Shown: one piece after another, positions 27,731-36,298 of the stretch
How the letters are laid out: every line of letters starts with the position of its first letter
How positions within the stretch are numbered: position 1 is the first letter of the stretch
Origin: QAMX01 sp964515055
GTDB taxonomy: Bacteria > Bacillota > Clostridia > Oscillospirales > QAMX01
Length of the DNA: 64,000 nt
Direction of reading: 5' to 3'
NCBI GenBank assembly: GCA_964515055.1
Contig: CAZEUG010000004.1
Coordinates: forward strand, 1 to 64,000
The notes under the pieces: model-generated
What the model was told of the DNA's origin: nothing
Databases searched by the model: none
Seen by the model: only the letters and a program-made list of their open reading frames with translations
Program-made: the position numbers and the translations under genes

Positions 27731-29020
27731 ATGAACTTCTTCGGAAAACACCTGCTGCCGGGACTGCTGGCATTTGTTCTGATCGGCGCGTGCCTCGTGA
27801 ACGTTCTGTCGCCCGTGGCCGCTGCCGCAGGGCTCGATCTGATTCTGGATGACGATATGCTGCTCTATGAGCTGAACTACGCATCCACCATCATTGATTA
27901 TGACGATCTGTCGTCCGTGTCCGACTATGCGCTGGACGCGGTCGATCTCTGCCGCCGGTATAACATCATGCATGGCTACAATGCCAACGGCGACTACTTC
28001 TTCAACCCGCTGTCTGCCATCACGCGGCAGGAAATGTTTTGCGTGGCCTACGCGCTGAATTCCGCCGGTCAGACCGGGAAAAGCGGATTTCTGACCACAC
28101 TCGCCAGGTCTTCTTCCTTTATCGATAAGGCGGATATTGCCGATTGGGCACTGGACAGCGCGGGCTACTGCATCAGCACCGGCCTCTTCATCGGCGACCA
28201 TGAAAATCGCCTGAACCCCACCGCCCACATTACCTACTTCGAATGCGCCGTAGTCTGCTTGCGGCTGATCGGCTATGTGCAGGAAACGCTCAGCGTGGCA
28301 CCAAACGAAACGGTCGAGCAGTGGCGTCAACGCATCCTTGATCTGGCTGGGCAGTGCAGCCTGTTCGCACAGCTGACCTGCGACACGGAAAACTGGGATC
28401 AGCAGGCCATCACCCGACAGGATGTCGCTGTCATGTGCCAAAACCTGCTCGCCTGCCACACCGTTGCCTATTACCCGGTTCAGAACGAAGCCGTCTATAT
28501 GCAAAATACGCAGACCGTCGAGGAACGCTCCTTCGGCAAGGTGACACAGGAGTCCGCCATGGTGGTCGGCCTGACCGATGAGGAATACATCCTTGCAAAT
28601 GGCCACCGGATTCACGCACCCAACTGGGGAAAACCGGATGTCTCCTGCCTCGGCCGCGTCATTCAGTACTACGCCGCTGAAAAGAATCCGGCGCTCTCAT
28701 GGAATGGCTCCTACGCAGAAGGCGAACGCACAACGAATGCCCTCTCTACCAATGCCGTCCTGGAATTCACAGGCGAGGGTAATGTAATGCTCCGCCTGGG
28801 TGATCGCGCTTTGATTTACGCGGTGACTGATTCAGATGTCGTCTACCTCTGCAATTCATCGGACGGCTCTGTGCTGACGGTGAGCTATCCTGAACTGCAG
28901 GCGGAGCTGGCCGCCTACCGCCAGGAGCCTATCCCGCTGATGCTGCGAGCCGTCATCCATGCATCCGGCAAACTGCAGAGCCTTCTGGTGACGCGACTGC
29001 CGAGCGATTCCAACAAGTAG
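27731..29020 (+). CDS. Secreted SLH-domain protein
   Basis: A 429-residue exported protein. Residues 1-33 form a signal peptide with a hydrophobic core (LLPGLLAFVLIGACLVNVL) and an AAAAG cleavage region. Two S-layer homology-like repeats follow. One covers about residues 60-105 (DLCRRYNIMHGYNANGDYFFNPLSAITRQE). The other covers about 125-175 (DSAGYCISTGLFIGDHENRL). SLH repeats bind pyruvylated wall polymers. The rest is not recognised. ATG at 27731 follows AGGGAGG by 8 nt; an earlier in-frame ATG at 27701 lacks a site. The dusB gene follows after 17 bp, so the pair is probably co-transcribed, an odd partnership. Confidence 0.8.
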   Translation: MNFFGKHLLPGLLAFVLIGACLVNVLSPVAAAAGLDLILDDDMLLYELNYASTIIDYDDLSSVSDYALDAVDLCRRYNIMHGYNANGDYFFNPLSAITRQEMFCVAYALNSAGQTGKSGFLTTLARSSSFIDKADIADWALDSAGYCISTGLFIGDHENRLNPTAHITYFECAVVCLRLIGYVQETLSVAPNETVEQWRQRILDLAGQCSLFAQLTCDTENWDQQAITRQDVAVMCQNLLACHTVAYYPVQNEAVYMQNTQTVEERSFGKVTQESAMVVGLTDEEYILANGHRIHAPNWGKPDVSCLGRVIQYYAAEKNPALSWNGSYAEGERTTNALSTNAVLEFTGEGNVMLRLGDRALIYAVTDSDVVYLCNSSDGSVLTVSYPELQAELAAYRQEPIPLMLRAVIHASGKLQSLLVTRLPSDSNK

Positions 29021-29037
29021 AAAGGCACAGCAAAAGA

Positions 29038-30036
29038 GTGAACGAACAGACAGAGTTTCAAATTGCCGATGTCCGGCTGAAGGGCAGCTTCGGGCTGTCC
29101 CCGATGGCCGGCGTCGGCGATTATGCATTCCGGACGATTTGCCGGGAACATGGCGCAGGCTATACCGTCACGGAAATGGTCAGCGCGAAGGCGCTGTGCT
29201 ACGGCGACCGCAAAACCGAGGAGCTTCTCTTTCTTGGAAAGGATGAACACCCGTCCGCCGTGCAGATTTTCGGCGCAGAGCCGCCCTTCTTAGCGGAAGG
29301 GGCGCAGCGCGCGCTGGAAATGTCCGGTGCCGACCTCATTGACTTGAATATGGGCTGCCCGGCGGGCAAAATCGTCCGCTCCGGAGAGGGCTCCGCCCTC
29401 ATGCGGGATTTGCCGCGTGCCGCAGCCTGTATTGAAGCCGTCGTGCGCGCAGTCCCTGTCCCGGTGACGGTGAAATTCCGCGCAGGCTGGGACGAGGAAC
29501 ACCGCAACGCCGTCGAATTTGCGGAAATGGCTGTCGCCGCCGGTGCATCTGCACTGTGTATCCATGGCCGCACCCGCGCCCAGCTCTATTCGGGCACGGC
29601 CGATCGCCAACTGATGCAGCAGGTGGTGGAACGAGCGGGCAGCGTTCCGGTCATGGTCAATGGCGATGTCGTTTCCGGCGAGTCCGGCAGGGAGCTGCTC
29701 CGGGAAACCGGCGCCAACTTTGCGATGATCGGCCGCGGTGCATTGGGCAATCCCTGGATTTTTACCGCCTGTCAGGCTGCACTGTCGGGTGAGCCCTTTG
29801 AAATGCCGCCACTTCCGGTTCGACTGCAAACGGCCTATCGCCAGGCGGCCCTTGCAGCGGAACAGAAGGGTGAACGAACCGCCTGCTGCGAGATGCGAAC
29901 CCATCTGGCTCATTATCTCCGCGGCATCCGCTACGCCGCCCGATATCGCGAACGCTCCGCACATATCGCCACATTGGCCGAACTGCGAACACTGCTGGAC
30001 GATATCTGCGAGGATACACAACCGGATCCTGCCTGA
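29038..30036 (+). CDS. dusB: tRNA-dihydrouridine synthase (DusB-like)
   Basis: A 332-residue FMN enzyme reducing uridines in tRNA D-loops with NADPH. It has a TIM barrel with LSPMAGVGD near residue 20, the catalytic cysteine in DLNMGCPAGK (C107), KFRAGWD, CIHGRTRAQLYSG and MIGRGALGNPW, all hallmarks of Dus. Dus subtype is inferred from overall similarity in length and motifs. The start is GTG at 29038 with AAAGG 12 nt upstream, a weak arrangement that may rely on translation of the SLH gene ahead. It is followed by the tRNA-Gly promoter. Confidence 0.9.
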   Translation: MNEQTEFQIADVRLKGSFGLSPMAGVGDYAFRTICREHGAGYTVTEMVSAKALCYGDRKTEELLFLGKDEHPSAVQIFGAEPPFLAEGAQRALEMSGADLIDLNMGCPAGKIVRSGEGSALMRDLPRAAACIEAVVRAVPVPVTVKFRAGWDEEHRNAVEFAEMAVAAGASALCIHGRTRAQLYSGTADRQLMQQVVERAGSVPVMVNGDVVSGESGRELLRETGANFAMIGRGALGNPWIFTACQAALSGEPFEMPPLPVRLQTAYRQAALAAEQKGERTACCEMRTHLAHYLRGIRYAARYRERSAHIATLAELRTLLDDICEDTQPDPA

Positions 30037-30053
30037 TTTTTTTCGCACAGGGC

Positions 30054-30082
30054 TTGCTTTTTTACAAAGAATGTTGTATAAT
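30054..30082 (+). promoter_or_regulatory. Promoter of tRNA-Gly
   Basis: TTGCTT (30054-30059), a 17-nt spacer and a perfect TATAAT (30077-30082). The tRNA starts 16 nt after the -10 box, a normal arrangement for a stable RNA. Confidence 0.8.
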
Positions 30083-30097
30083 AAAGAGGTACCTGAT

Positions 30098-30172
<75 letters not shown>

Positions 30173-30173
30173 C

Positions 30174-30226
30174 GAAAGAACGAACTTTTGTCTACCAAGA
30201 CAAAGTTCGTTCTTTCTTCATTTTCG
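30174..30226 (+). terminator. Terminator of tRNA-Gly
   Basis: GAAAGAACGAAC pairs with GTTCGTTCTTTC and the inner TTTGTC with GACAAA, giving a long near-perfect stem, followed by TTCATTTTC. Confidence 0.85.
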
Positions 30227-30279
30227 GGGATAAAAACGCCATAATAGGCAGAAATACAGGCGAAAAGCGACTAAACGAA

Positions 30280-30740
30280 GCGTCGGAGCGGTCAACAGGA
30301 CTGCACCGGCGGCCTGCAACGGCTGACCTGGACGGAGCCACAGATGGTATTCATGGATGGTAACAGCTTTGCGTGCGCCCATGCAACGCGCCGAACGCTG
30401 CAATTCATGCTGCGCGGTGTCCGGGGCAGGGAGTCGGTTCTCGACCGCTTCCGTTCTGCCGCCGTCGCACAATACCATATGGAGATATGGAGCCGGATGC
30501 GCTGCCGAAAAAACCGGCTAAATTCGGATGGAAACGGGCGGCTATCTTCCCATTTCAAAAAGAGATGCACAGCCTGATTCGCTATGCCGCCAGCCTCCCG
30601 TTTGCAATTACCCATGTGTATGATCTGAGATATGCAGGCCATGTCTGCGCAACGACAGACGCCCGGTCTATCTGCTGGGAGATCGGCTGAGGAAGAACAG
30701 CTCTTTGAACAGATTCTCGATTTCTTTTCGTAGCCCTTTA
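30280..30740 (+). pseudogene. Decayed protein gene remnant
   Basis: No intact gene occupies the 760 bp between the tRNA and the Sel1 gene, but plus-strand frames look like fragments of one protein split by frameshifts. Frame A reads TWTEPQMVFMDGNSF and on to VAQYHMEIWSRMRC. Frame B continues with KPAKFGWKRAAIFPFQ, RYAASLPFAITHVYD and CATTDARSIC. Frame C ends with AEEEQLFEQILDFFS and a stop near 30731. A good terminator follows at 30758. The pieces read as well-folded protein, unlike random shadow frames, but I recognise no family. The single minus-strand ORF here (30292-30825) looks non-coding. Confidence 0.45.
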
Positions 30741-30757
30741 TCTGTAAAACGACCTTC

Positions 30758-30797
30758 GACTTCCGGGAACCGCCGTGGTTGCCGGAAGTCTGTTTTT
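30758..30797 (+). terminator. Terminator after the gene remnant
   Basis: GACTTCCGG pairs with CCGGAAGTC with an internal AACC/GGTT pairing, followed by TGTTTTT. Its position on the plus strand supports an earlier working gene upstream. Confidence 0.75.
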
Positions 30798-30862
30798 CAA
30801 CTGGATTCCGCCATTTAGCCGCCAAACAGGTCGAAACCTGGCATCCAATGTCAAATTGGTGC

Positions 30863-30891
30863 TTGACGCGGCGGGCTCCGTGTGATATAAT
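30863..30891 (+). promoter_or_regulatory. Promoter of the Sel1-repeat gene
   Basis: TTGACG (30863-30868), a 17-nt spacer ending TGTGA and a perfect TATAAT (30886-30891), with a TGn extension. Confidence 0.8.
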
Positions 30892-30934
30892 CAGAAACTG
30901 GACAACTCTGCCAGAGAAAAAGGAGGCGGTGTTG

Positions 30935-33900
30935 ATGGAGAATCAATGGGAACAGAACCAGAACGACAGTCCACGCAATGAAAACCAGTCATTTGAACAG
31001 CAGGAGGATGTGGTCATGATTGACACAAACCTTCTGCTTCGTTGGGTTGAAAATCAGAATCAGGAGCGGGAAGACGCAGCCGCTCTGATGGAACGTGCGG
31101 AAAACGGAGACTCCAACGCGCAATATGAGCTCGGCGCACGATATATTGACGGAATCGGTGTCAAACGGGATTTGACGGAAGCGACGCGGTGGTTTCAGGC
31201 CGCAGCCGATGCGGGCGATGCCCGCGCACAGGAAGCGCTGGGACGCTGCTATCAGTTCGGCGTCGGTGTGGAACCGGATGTCGAAAAAGCGGTATCCCTG
31301 TATCAGCAGTCGGCGGAGGCGGAATTCCCTCCGGCGCAGTGCAGCCTTGCACTCTGCCTGATGACGGGGATAGGGCTGGAACAGAATGTCGAGTCCGGAG
31401 TCGAATGGATGCAGCGCTCAGCCGGACAGGGTTTTTCACAGGCGAAGTATCACCTGGCCATGTGGTATCACCACGGCCTGAACCTCCCGCGAGACCGTGT
31501 GAAGAGCATTCGCCTGCTGATGGAATCGGCGGAGGACGGATACCCGGCAGCAATGAGCGCGCTCGGCCTCTGCTATGAATTCGGAGACGGGGTGGCAAAA
31601 TCCGCCGAAAAAGCCGTGGCACTCTATCAGGCGGCGGCGGATGAGGGGTTTTCCCCTGCACAGACCAATCTGGCCGTCTGCCTGCTGAACGGAAACGGCA
31701 TCGAAAAGGATCCCGCCAAGGCCGTGGAATGGCTGACCAGTGCCGCCGATCTCGGGGACGCCCGCGCACAGAATATTCTGGGCGAATGCTACGAAAACGG
31801 CATCGTTGTGGAGGCCAATCTGTCAACCGCACTCCGACTGTACAGGCGGAGCGCACTGGCGGGCTATCCTTCGGCGCAGACCAATCTGGCCGTCTGCTAC
31901 CTGAACGGAAACGGAACCGAACAAAGTGACAAGAAAGCAGTCAATTGGCTGAAACGCGCCGTACAAGCGGGGGATCCGCGTGCAAAATGCATTCTGGGTG
32001 CCCAGTATGAAAAGGGCTGCGGCGTCGAGCGTGACCTGACCCGCGCTGTCGAGCTGTACCGCGAGGCTGCCGAACAGAATTTCCCGGACGGCCTGTGGCT
32101 GTATGCCGTCTGCCTGCTGAATGGCAACGGTGTCGAGGAAGATGATCAGACCGCCATCCAATACGCGGAGCAGGCCGCCGCACAGGGCTGTGCGCGAGCC
32201 TGGGATCTGCTCGGCGTCTGCTACGCAAAGGGGTATGGCGTCGAAAAGGACGAAAAACACGCAGCTGAGCTGTATCGCCGTGCCGCGGAGCGCGACGTTC
32301 CGTCTGCACAGGCCAACCTGGCGTGCTGCCTGCACGACGGCTTTGGCGTCGAGAAAAATCCGGCAGAAGCGGCAGTCTGGATGGAGCGCGCTGCAAATCA
32401 GGGGTATTTGCGCGCCGTCTGTTTGTTTGGCCGAATGTGCGAAGTCGGCGAGGGCGCAGCAATGGATCTGCCACGAGCCGTTTCCCTCTATCAACAGGCG
32501 GCTGAAGGCGGCTACGCAGACGGGCAATTCGAATATGCCCGCTGCCTGATTCAGGGCATCGGTACAGCGCGGCAGGAGGAGAAGGGCGTTGAATGGCTTC
32601 GTCAGGCCGCTGCACAGGAGCATGGCGCCGCCATGGAGGCGCTCGGCGATTGCTATCAACAGGGACGCGGCGTTGCCAGGGATCTGCAACGTGCCGCAGA
32701 ATCCTATCGGAACGCCATCGCGCAAAACAGCGCGGCTGCATCGGTCAAGCTGGCTATGCTCTGGCCGGACGCACCGGACATCGTGGACGAAGCCGAAGCC
32801 ATCCAATGCCTGGAACAGGCCATCGAGCAGGGCAACGCGGACGCCATGTGCCTGTATGGCACATGGCTGGAACGGGGCGAAAACATCCCGAAGGATGTAC
32901 CACGCGCCACCGCACTGTATGCACAGGCTGCCGCCGTCAAACACCCTGAAGGGATGTGGTTGTATGCCTGCGCCCTGCTCAACGGCAGCGGGATCCCGAA
33001 GGACGAAGCTATGGCGTTTACCTTCTGCACCCGCGCTGCCGAGAGCGGCTGCATGGAAGCTATGACGATGCTGGGCAGACTCTATGAGAACGGCTGCGGC
33101 GTGGAAAGAAACGCTTCACGCGCTGTGTCCTGCTACCGCCGCGCCGCCGAACAGCACGAATCGGATGCGGCCATCCATCTGGCCAACTGCCTGATGCAGG
33201 GAATCGGCACGGAAAAAAGACCGCATGAAGGCGTTGTGTGGCTGGAACGTGCCGCCCATCGCGGCTCACGAACGGCAGCCATGATGCTGGCCGACTGCCT
33301 GGAACACGGCAGAGGAGCCGAACGCGATGAAAAACGCGCTGCCACACTCTATTGCCGTGTGGCAGAAGCCGGTGCGATCGACGCCATCTGCCAATATGGC
33401 CGGTGTCTGCTGTATGGGATTGGCGTCCAGCCGAATGAGGAACAGGCTATGGAACTCCTGCAACGGGCGGCAGACGCCGACTGCGCAGCCGCGCATCGGC
33501 TCCTCGGCGCCTACACCGCCGCGAAGAAGGGCCGACGCACCTCCAAGCTCGCGGAAAGCCATTATCGCAGAGCCGCCGAACTGGGCGATGCGCAGGCGCA
33601 GCTCTGGCTCGGCCGCTTCCTGCTTGGCCAATCGGATGACGCAGCCGCCCGACAGGCCGGGATGCACTGGATTCAACGCGCAGCGGATAGCGGCTTGACG
33701 GAGGCGCTCGTGCAGCTGGGCGATGACTGCCTGACGAAAGACGCAGCGGCCGCTGTCGCAGCCTATGAATCCGCCGCCAAGCTGGGCGATAGCGAAGCGT
33801 GGCTCCGGCTGGCAGCCTGCTACCGCTCCGGTCAGGGCGTGAAACGCGACCTGCGAAAGATGCTCGAATGCTTTGAAAATGCATCACAGCTCCATTCGCC

Positions 33901-34177
33901 ACTTGCCGCAATGGAACTGGCAAAATGCTACGCAAACGGTACGGGGACGAAGAAAAACAGCACCCGTGCGCTGTATTTCTGCCGAAAAGCCGCCGAAATG
34001 GGTCACGCAGAAGGACAGTATCAGCTGGGGCTCGCACTGATTCGATCGCCGGAAACGCTGATGGAAGGCCTGAAGTGGCTCGAACGCGCCGCCCGACAGG
34101 GTCATTTCGGTGCGGAGAAAAAGCGAAAGCAATGCCTTGCAAAGCGACACCATAAAATCTGGCCCTTTGGCCGATAA
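30935..34177 (+). CDS. Giant Sel1-like repeat protein
   Basis: A 1080-residue cytoplasmic protein made almost wholly of Sel1-like (TPR-related) repeats of about 36 residues, roughly 28 copies. Typical units read A..LYRRAAERD.PSAQANLACCL..GFGVEKN. There is no signal peptide, transmembrane helix or catalytic domain. The first 40 residues are Asn/Gln/Glu rich. The tail is basic (KRKQCLAKRHHKIWPFGR). Sel1 repeats form superhelical scaffolds for protein-protein contacts. ATG at 30935 is 8 nt after AAGGAGG; the longer frame begins upstream of the promoter and is discarded. Single-gene unit with strong promoter and terminator. Function unknown; a scaffold or effector-type role is inferred only from architecture. 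Confidence 0.88.
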   Translation: MENQWEQNQNDSPRNENQSFEQQEDVVMIDTNLLLRWVENQNQEREDAAALMERAENGDSNAQYELGARYIDGIGVKRDLTEATRWFQAAADAGDARAQEALGRCYQFGVGVEPDVEKAVSLYQQSAEAEFPPAQCSLALCLMTGIGLEQNVESGVEWMQRSAGQGFSQAKYHLAMWYHHGLNLPRDRVKSIRLLMESAEDGYPAAMSALGLCYEFGDGVAKSAEKAVALYQAAADEGFSPAQTNLAVCLLNGNGIEKDPAKAVEWLTSAADLGDARAQNILGECYENGIVVEANLSTALRLYRRSALAGYPSAQTNLAVCYLNGNGTEQSDKKAVNWLKRAVQAGDPRAKCILGAQYEKGCGVERDLTRAVELYREAAEQNFPDGLWLYAVCLLNGNGVEEDDQTAIQYAEQAAAQGCARAWDLLGVCYAKGYGVEKDEKHAAELYRRAAERDVPSAQANLACCLHDGFGVEKNPAEAAVWMERAANQGYLRAVCLFGRMCEVGEGAAMDLPRAVSLYQQAAEGGYADGQFEYARCLIQGIGTARQEEKGVEWLRQAAAQEHGAAMEALGDCYQQGRGVARDLQRAAESYRNAIAQNSAAASVKLAMLWPDAPDIVDEAEAIQCLEQAIEQGNADAMCLYGTWLERGENIPKDVPRATALYAQAAAVKHPEGMWLYACALLNGSGIPKDEAMAFTFCTRAAESGCMEAMTMLGRLYENGCGVERNASRAVSCYRRAAEQHESDAAIHLANCLMQGIGTEKRPHEGVVWLERAAHRGSRTAAMMLADCLEHGRGAERDEKRAATLYCRVAEAGAIDAICQYGRCLLYGIGVQPNEEQAMELLQRAADADCAAAHRLLGAYTAAKKGRRTSKLAESHYRRAAELGDAQAQLWLGRFLLGQSDDAAARQAGMHWIQRAADSGLTEALVQLGDDCLTKDAAAAVAAYESAAKLGDSEAWLRLAACYRSGQGVKRDLRKMLECFENASQLHSPLAAMELAKCYANGTGTKKNSTRALYFCRKAAEMGHAEGQYQLGLALIRSPETLMEGLKWLERAARQGHFGAEKKRKQCLAKRHHKIWPFGR

Positions 34178-34204
34178 CTCCTGTTCCGGCAAAATAACCC
34201 AACA

Positions 34205-34256
34205 CAAAAAATGCGCCCTACAGCTCCCATCGGGAGCTGTAGGGCGCATGATTTTC
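34205..34256. terminator. Bidirectional terminator, perfect 18-bp stem
   Basis: ATGCGCCCTACAGCTCCC (34211-34228) pairs with GGGAGCTGTAGGGCGCAT (34232-34249), flanked by an A-run and a T-rich stretch, between convergent genes. Confidence 0.9.
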
Positions 34257-34269
34257 TGTTTGTCAAGCG

Positions 34270-34953
34270 TCAGTCCGCGGCGATGCCCAGAAAAGCGATT
34301 CGTTTTGCATCGAATACTGCCGTCAGGGCGGTTCCATCCGACCGTTCCAACTGTGCGCAGATCGCATATCGGCTGGTGGAATGCGCCGTTGTTTCCGGTG
34401 CCTGCTCAGTATCCATGAGCAGATACACGACGTGAGCCAGGGCATTCGGAGCCAGCTGCGTCAGCTCATCCGCCGAAAGTGCATTCTGCAGACGCTCCGT
34501 GAGCGTTTCCGCAGGCGTCAATTCGCAGACGAAATCCACGCAATAGTGCCACTCGCCAATCAACTCGCTGCAAACGCGGACGGCATTATAACCCTGCCCG
34601 CCACGGCTGTCCAAGGCCGGCGGCAGCTGAGCGCCGCGCCCGACAGAAACTGTCAGGCCGGGGCGTTCTTCCAGAATCAGCACCAGCGCACCGGCGGCTT
34701 CTTCTGCACGCAGAACGTGCTCCGGCAGGTCATAGGGCAAGCCGGACGAAAACGCCTGATAGCAGGCATCGAACGCTTCACGGCCGCTGTCCACGATGCG
34801 GAGTGCATCGGCCTCTGTGACGGTGACCACATCCGCTGCTGACGTGGCGCAAATGTAGTCCTCCGGGTCAATTTCGCGGAGATTGAGATACGCGATATAC
34901 GCCGATGTCAACAGAATCAGAGCAATCGGAATGATCCACAGGCGCTTGTTCAT
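34270..34953 (-). CDS. Membrane-anchored extracytoplasmic protein, unknown function
   Basis: A 227-residue protein with one N-terminal hydrophobic helix (about 5-22, LWIIPIALILLTSAYIAYL). The mostly soluble, acidic remainder is presumably outside the membrane. No lipobox Cys follows the helix, so it is anchored rather than a lipoprotein. I recognise no family. The start lies 2 bp after the stop of the GH4 gene and has no clear ribosome-binding site, so translation is probably coupled. It is the last gene of a long co-directional run, before the bidirectional terminator. Confidence 0.7.
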   Translation of the reverse strand: MNKRLWIIPIALILLTSAYIAYLNLREIDPEDYICATSAADVVTVTEADALRIVDSGREAFDACYQAFSSGLPYDLPEHVLRAEEAAGALVLILEERPGLTVSVGRGAQLPPALDSRGGQGYNAVRVCSELIGEWHYCVDFVCELTPAETLTERLQNALSADELTQLAPNALAHVVYLLMDTEQAPETTAHSTSRYAICAQLERSDGTALTAVFDAKRIAFLGIAAD

Positions 34954-34955
34954 GA

Positions 34956-36269
34956 TCAGTTGAATTTGGGCAGCCAGTCGCCGTGTGCTTCAATCAGATC
35001 GTCCACCAGATGCCAGATATCGTCGATGGAGAGCTCACCGCCGGTGTGCGGATCCATCATCGCGGCCTGGTAGATGTATTCCTTCTTGCGCGTGATGCCC
35101 GCTTCAATGGTCAGCAGCTGCACATTGATGTTCGTGCGGTTCATCGCGGCACACTGCACCGGCAGGTTGCCGACATGGGTCGGCTGAATGCCGGACGCAT
35201 CGATCAGGCAGGGGACTTCCACACAGGCTTCGGTCGGCAGATTGTCGATCAGCCCCTTGTTCAGGACGTTGCCGCCAATCTTGATCGGCTTGTTCGTGAC
35301 CATGGCTTCCATGATCATCGAGGCGTATTCCTTGGAACGTGTATGGGTCAGCTCTGCGTTGTGAACCAGACTGTCGCGGCGGGTCTCCCAGTCCTTGATC
35401 TGGTTGACACAGCGGCGCGGATATTCATCCAGCGGAATATCGAAGCGATCAATGAGCTCCGGATATTTGGAGCGGATGAACCAGGGGCAATACTCCGAGT
35501 TGTGCTCGCTGGATTCGGTGATGTAGTAGCCCAGACGGTGCATCAGTTCGCGGCGAACGCGATCCGGCCCTTTGTCGGTGCCCATTTCCAGCGAACGGCG
35601 CTTGATTTCCGGATACAGATCGTTGCCCTTGTCATCGTGGATTTCCAACAGCCAGGCCTGATGGTTGATGCCGGCGATCTTCCATTGATACTGGTCGTTG
35701 TATTCCATTTCCAGATTGCGGAGCAGGTCCTTTGCACAGCTCTGAACGCTGTGGCAAAGGCCGATCGACTTGATCGGAGACGTGCGCTGAATGTAGCCGG
35801 TCAGCATGGCCATCGGGTTGGTGTAGTTGATGAAGAGTGCGTTCGGGCAGACCGCTTCCATGTCACGCATGAAATCGTCCAGCACCGGGAACGTGCGCAG
35901 TGCGCGCATGATGCCGCCGATGCCCAGCGTATCGGCGATGGTCTGACGGAGGCCGTATTTCTTCGGAATTTCAAAATCGGTGATCGTGCAGGGGTCATAG
36001 CCGCCGACCTGAATGGCGTTTACGACGTAATCTGCACCGGCGAGAGCTTCACGGCGGTTTTCAACGCCCAGATAGGTCTTGATGACAGCGCGGCTCTCGT
36101 TGATGTTTTTGTTGATGTTCTGGAGCATCAGGTAGCTTTCTTCCAGACGGTGCGGGTCAATGTCGTAGAGCGCGATATCGCAGCACTGAATGGAAGGCGT
36201 ACACATAATGTCACCGAGGACATTTTTGGAAAACACAGTGCTGCCTGCACCCATAAATGTAACTTTCAT
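34956..36269 (-). CDS. Glycoside hydrolase family 4, alpha-galactosidase (MelA-like)
   Basis: A 437-residue cytoplasmic GH4 enzyme, which uses NAD+ and a divalent metal in a redox-elimination mechanism. The nucleotide-binding start is VTFMGAGSTVFSKN, followed by NAIQVGGYDP, INYTNPMAM, GLCHSVQ (the metal Cys and a motif of the CHSV type) and INHQAW. In GH4, CHSV marks alpha-galactosidases, against CDMP or CNVP in phospho-glucosidases. The ATG follows AAAGGAGG by 9 nt. It lies 29 bp downstream of an aldolase gene and near GH29, suggesting cleavage of terminal galactosides from imported oligosaccharides. The substrate is inferred from the motif only. Confidence 0.9.
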   Translation of the reverse strand: MKVTFMGAGSTVFSKNVLGDIMCTPSIQCCDIALYDIDPHRLEESYLMLQNINKNINESRAVIKTYLGVENRREALAGADYVVNAIQVGGYDPCTITDFEIPKKYGLRQTIADTLGIGGIMRALRTFPVLDDFMRDMEAVCPNALFINYTNPMAMLTGYIQRTSPIKSIGLCHSVQSCAKDLLRNLEMEYNDQYQWKIAGINHQAWLLEIHDDKGNDLYPEIKRRSLEMGTDKGPDRVRRELMHRLGYYITESSEHNSEYCPWFIRSKYPELIDRFDIPLDEYPRRCVNQIKDWETRRDSLVHNAELTHTRSKEYASMIMEAMVTNKPIKIGGNVLNKGLIDNLPTEACVEVPCLIDASGIQPTHVGNLPVQCAAMNRTNINVQLLTIEAGITRKKEYIYQAAMMDPHTGGELSIDDIWHLVDDLIEAHGDWLPKFN

Positions 36270-36298
36270 TCAAAAAAACCTCCTTTGTCAGTGGGGAG

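Noticed and set aside
30292..30825. 177-codon minus-strand frame after the tRNA
   Set aside because: Low-quality Ser/Arg/Cys-rich sequence without ribosome-binding site; the plus strand holds better protein-like fragments and the terminator.
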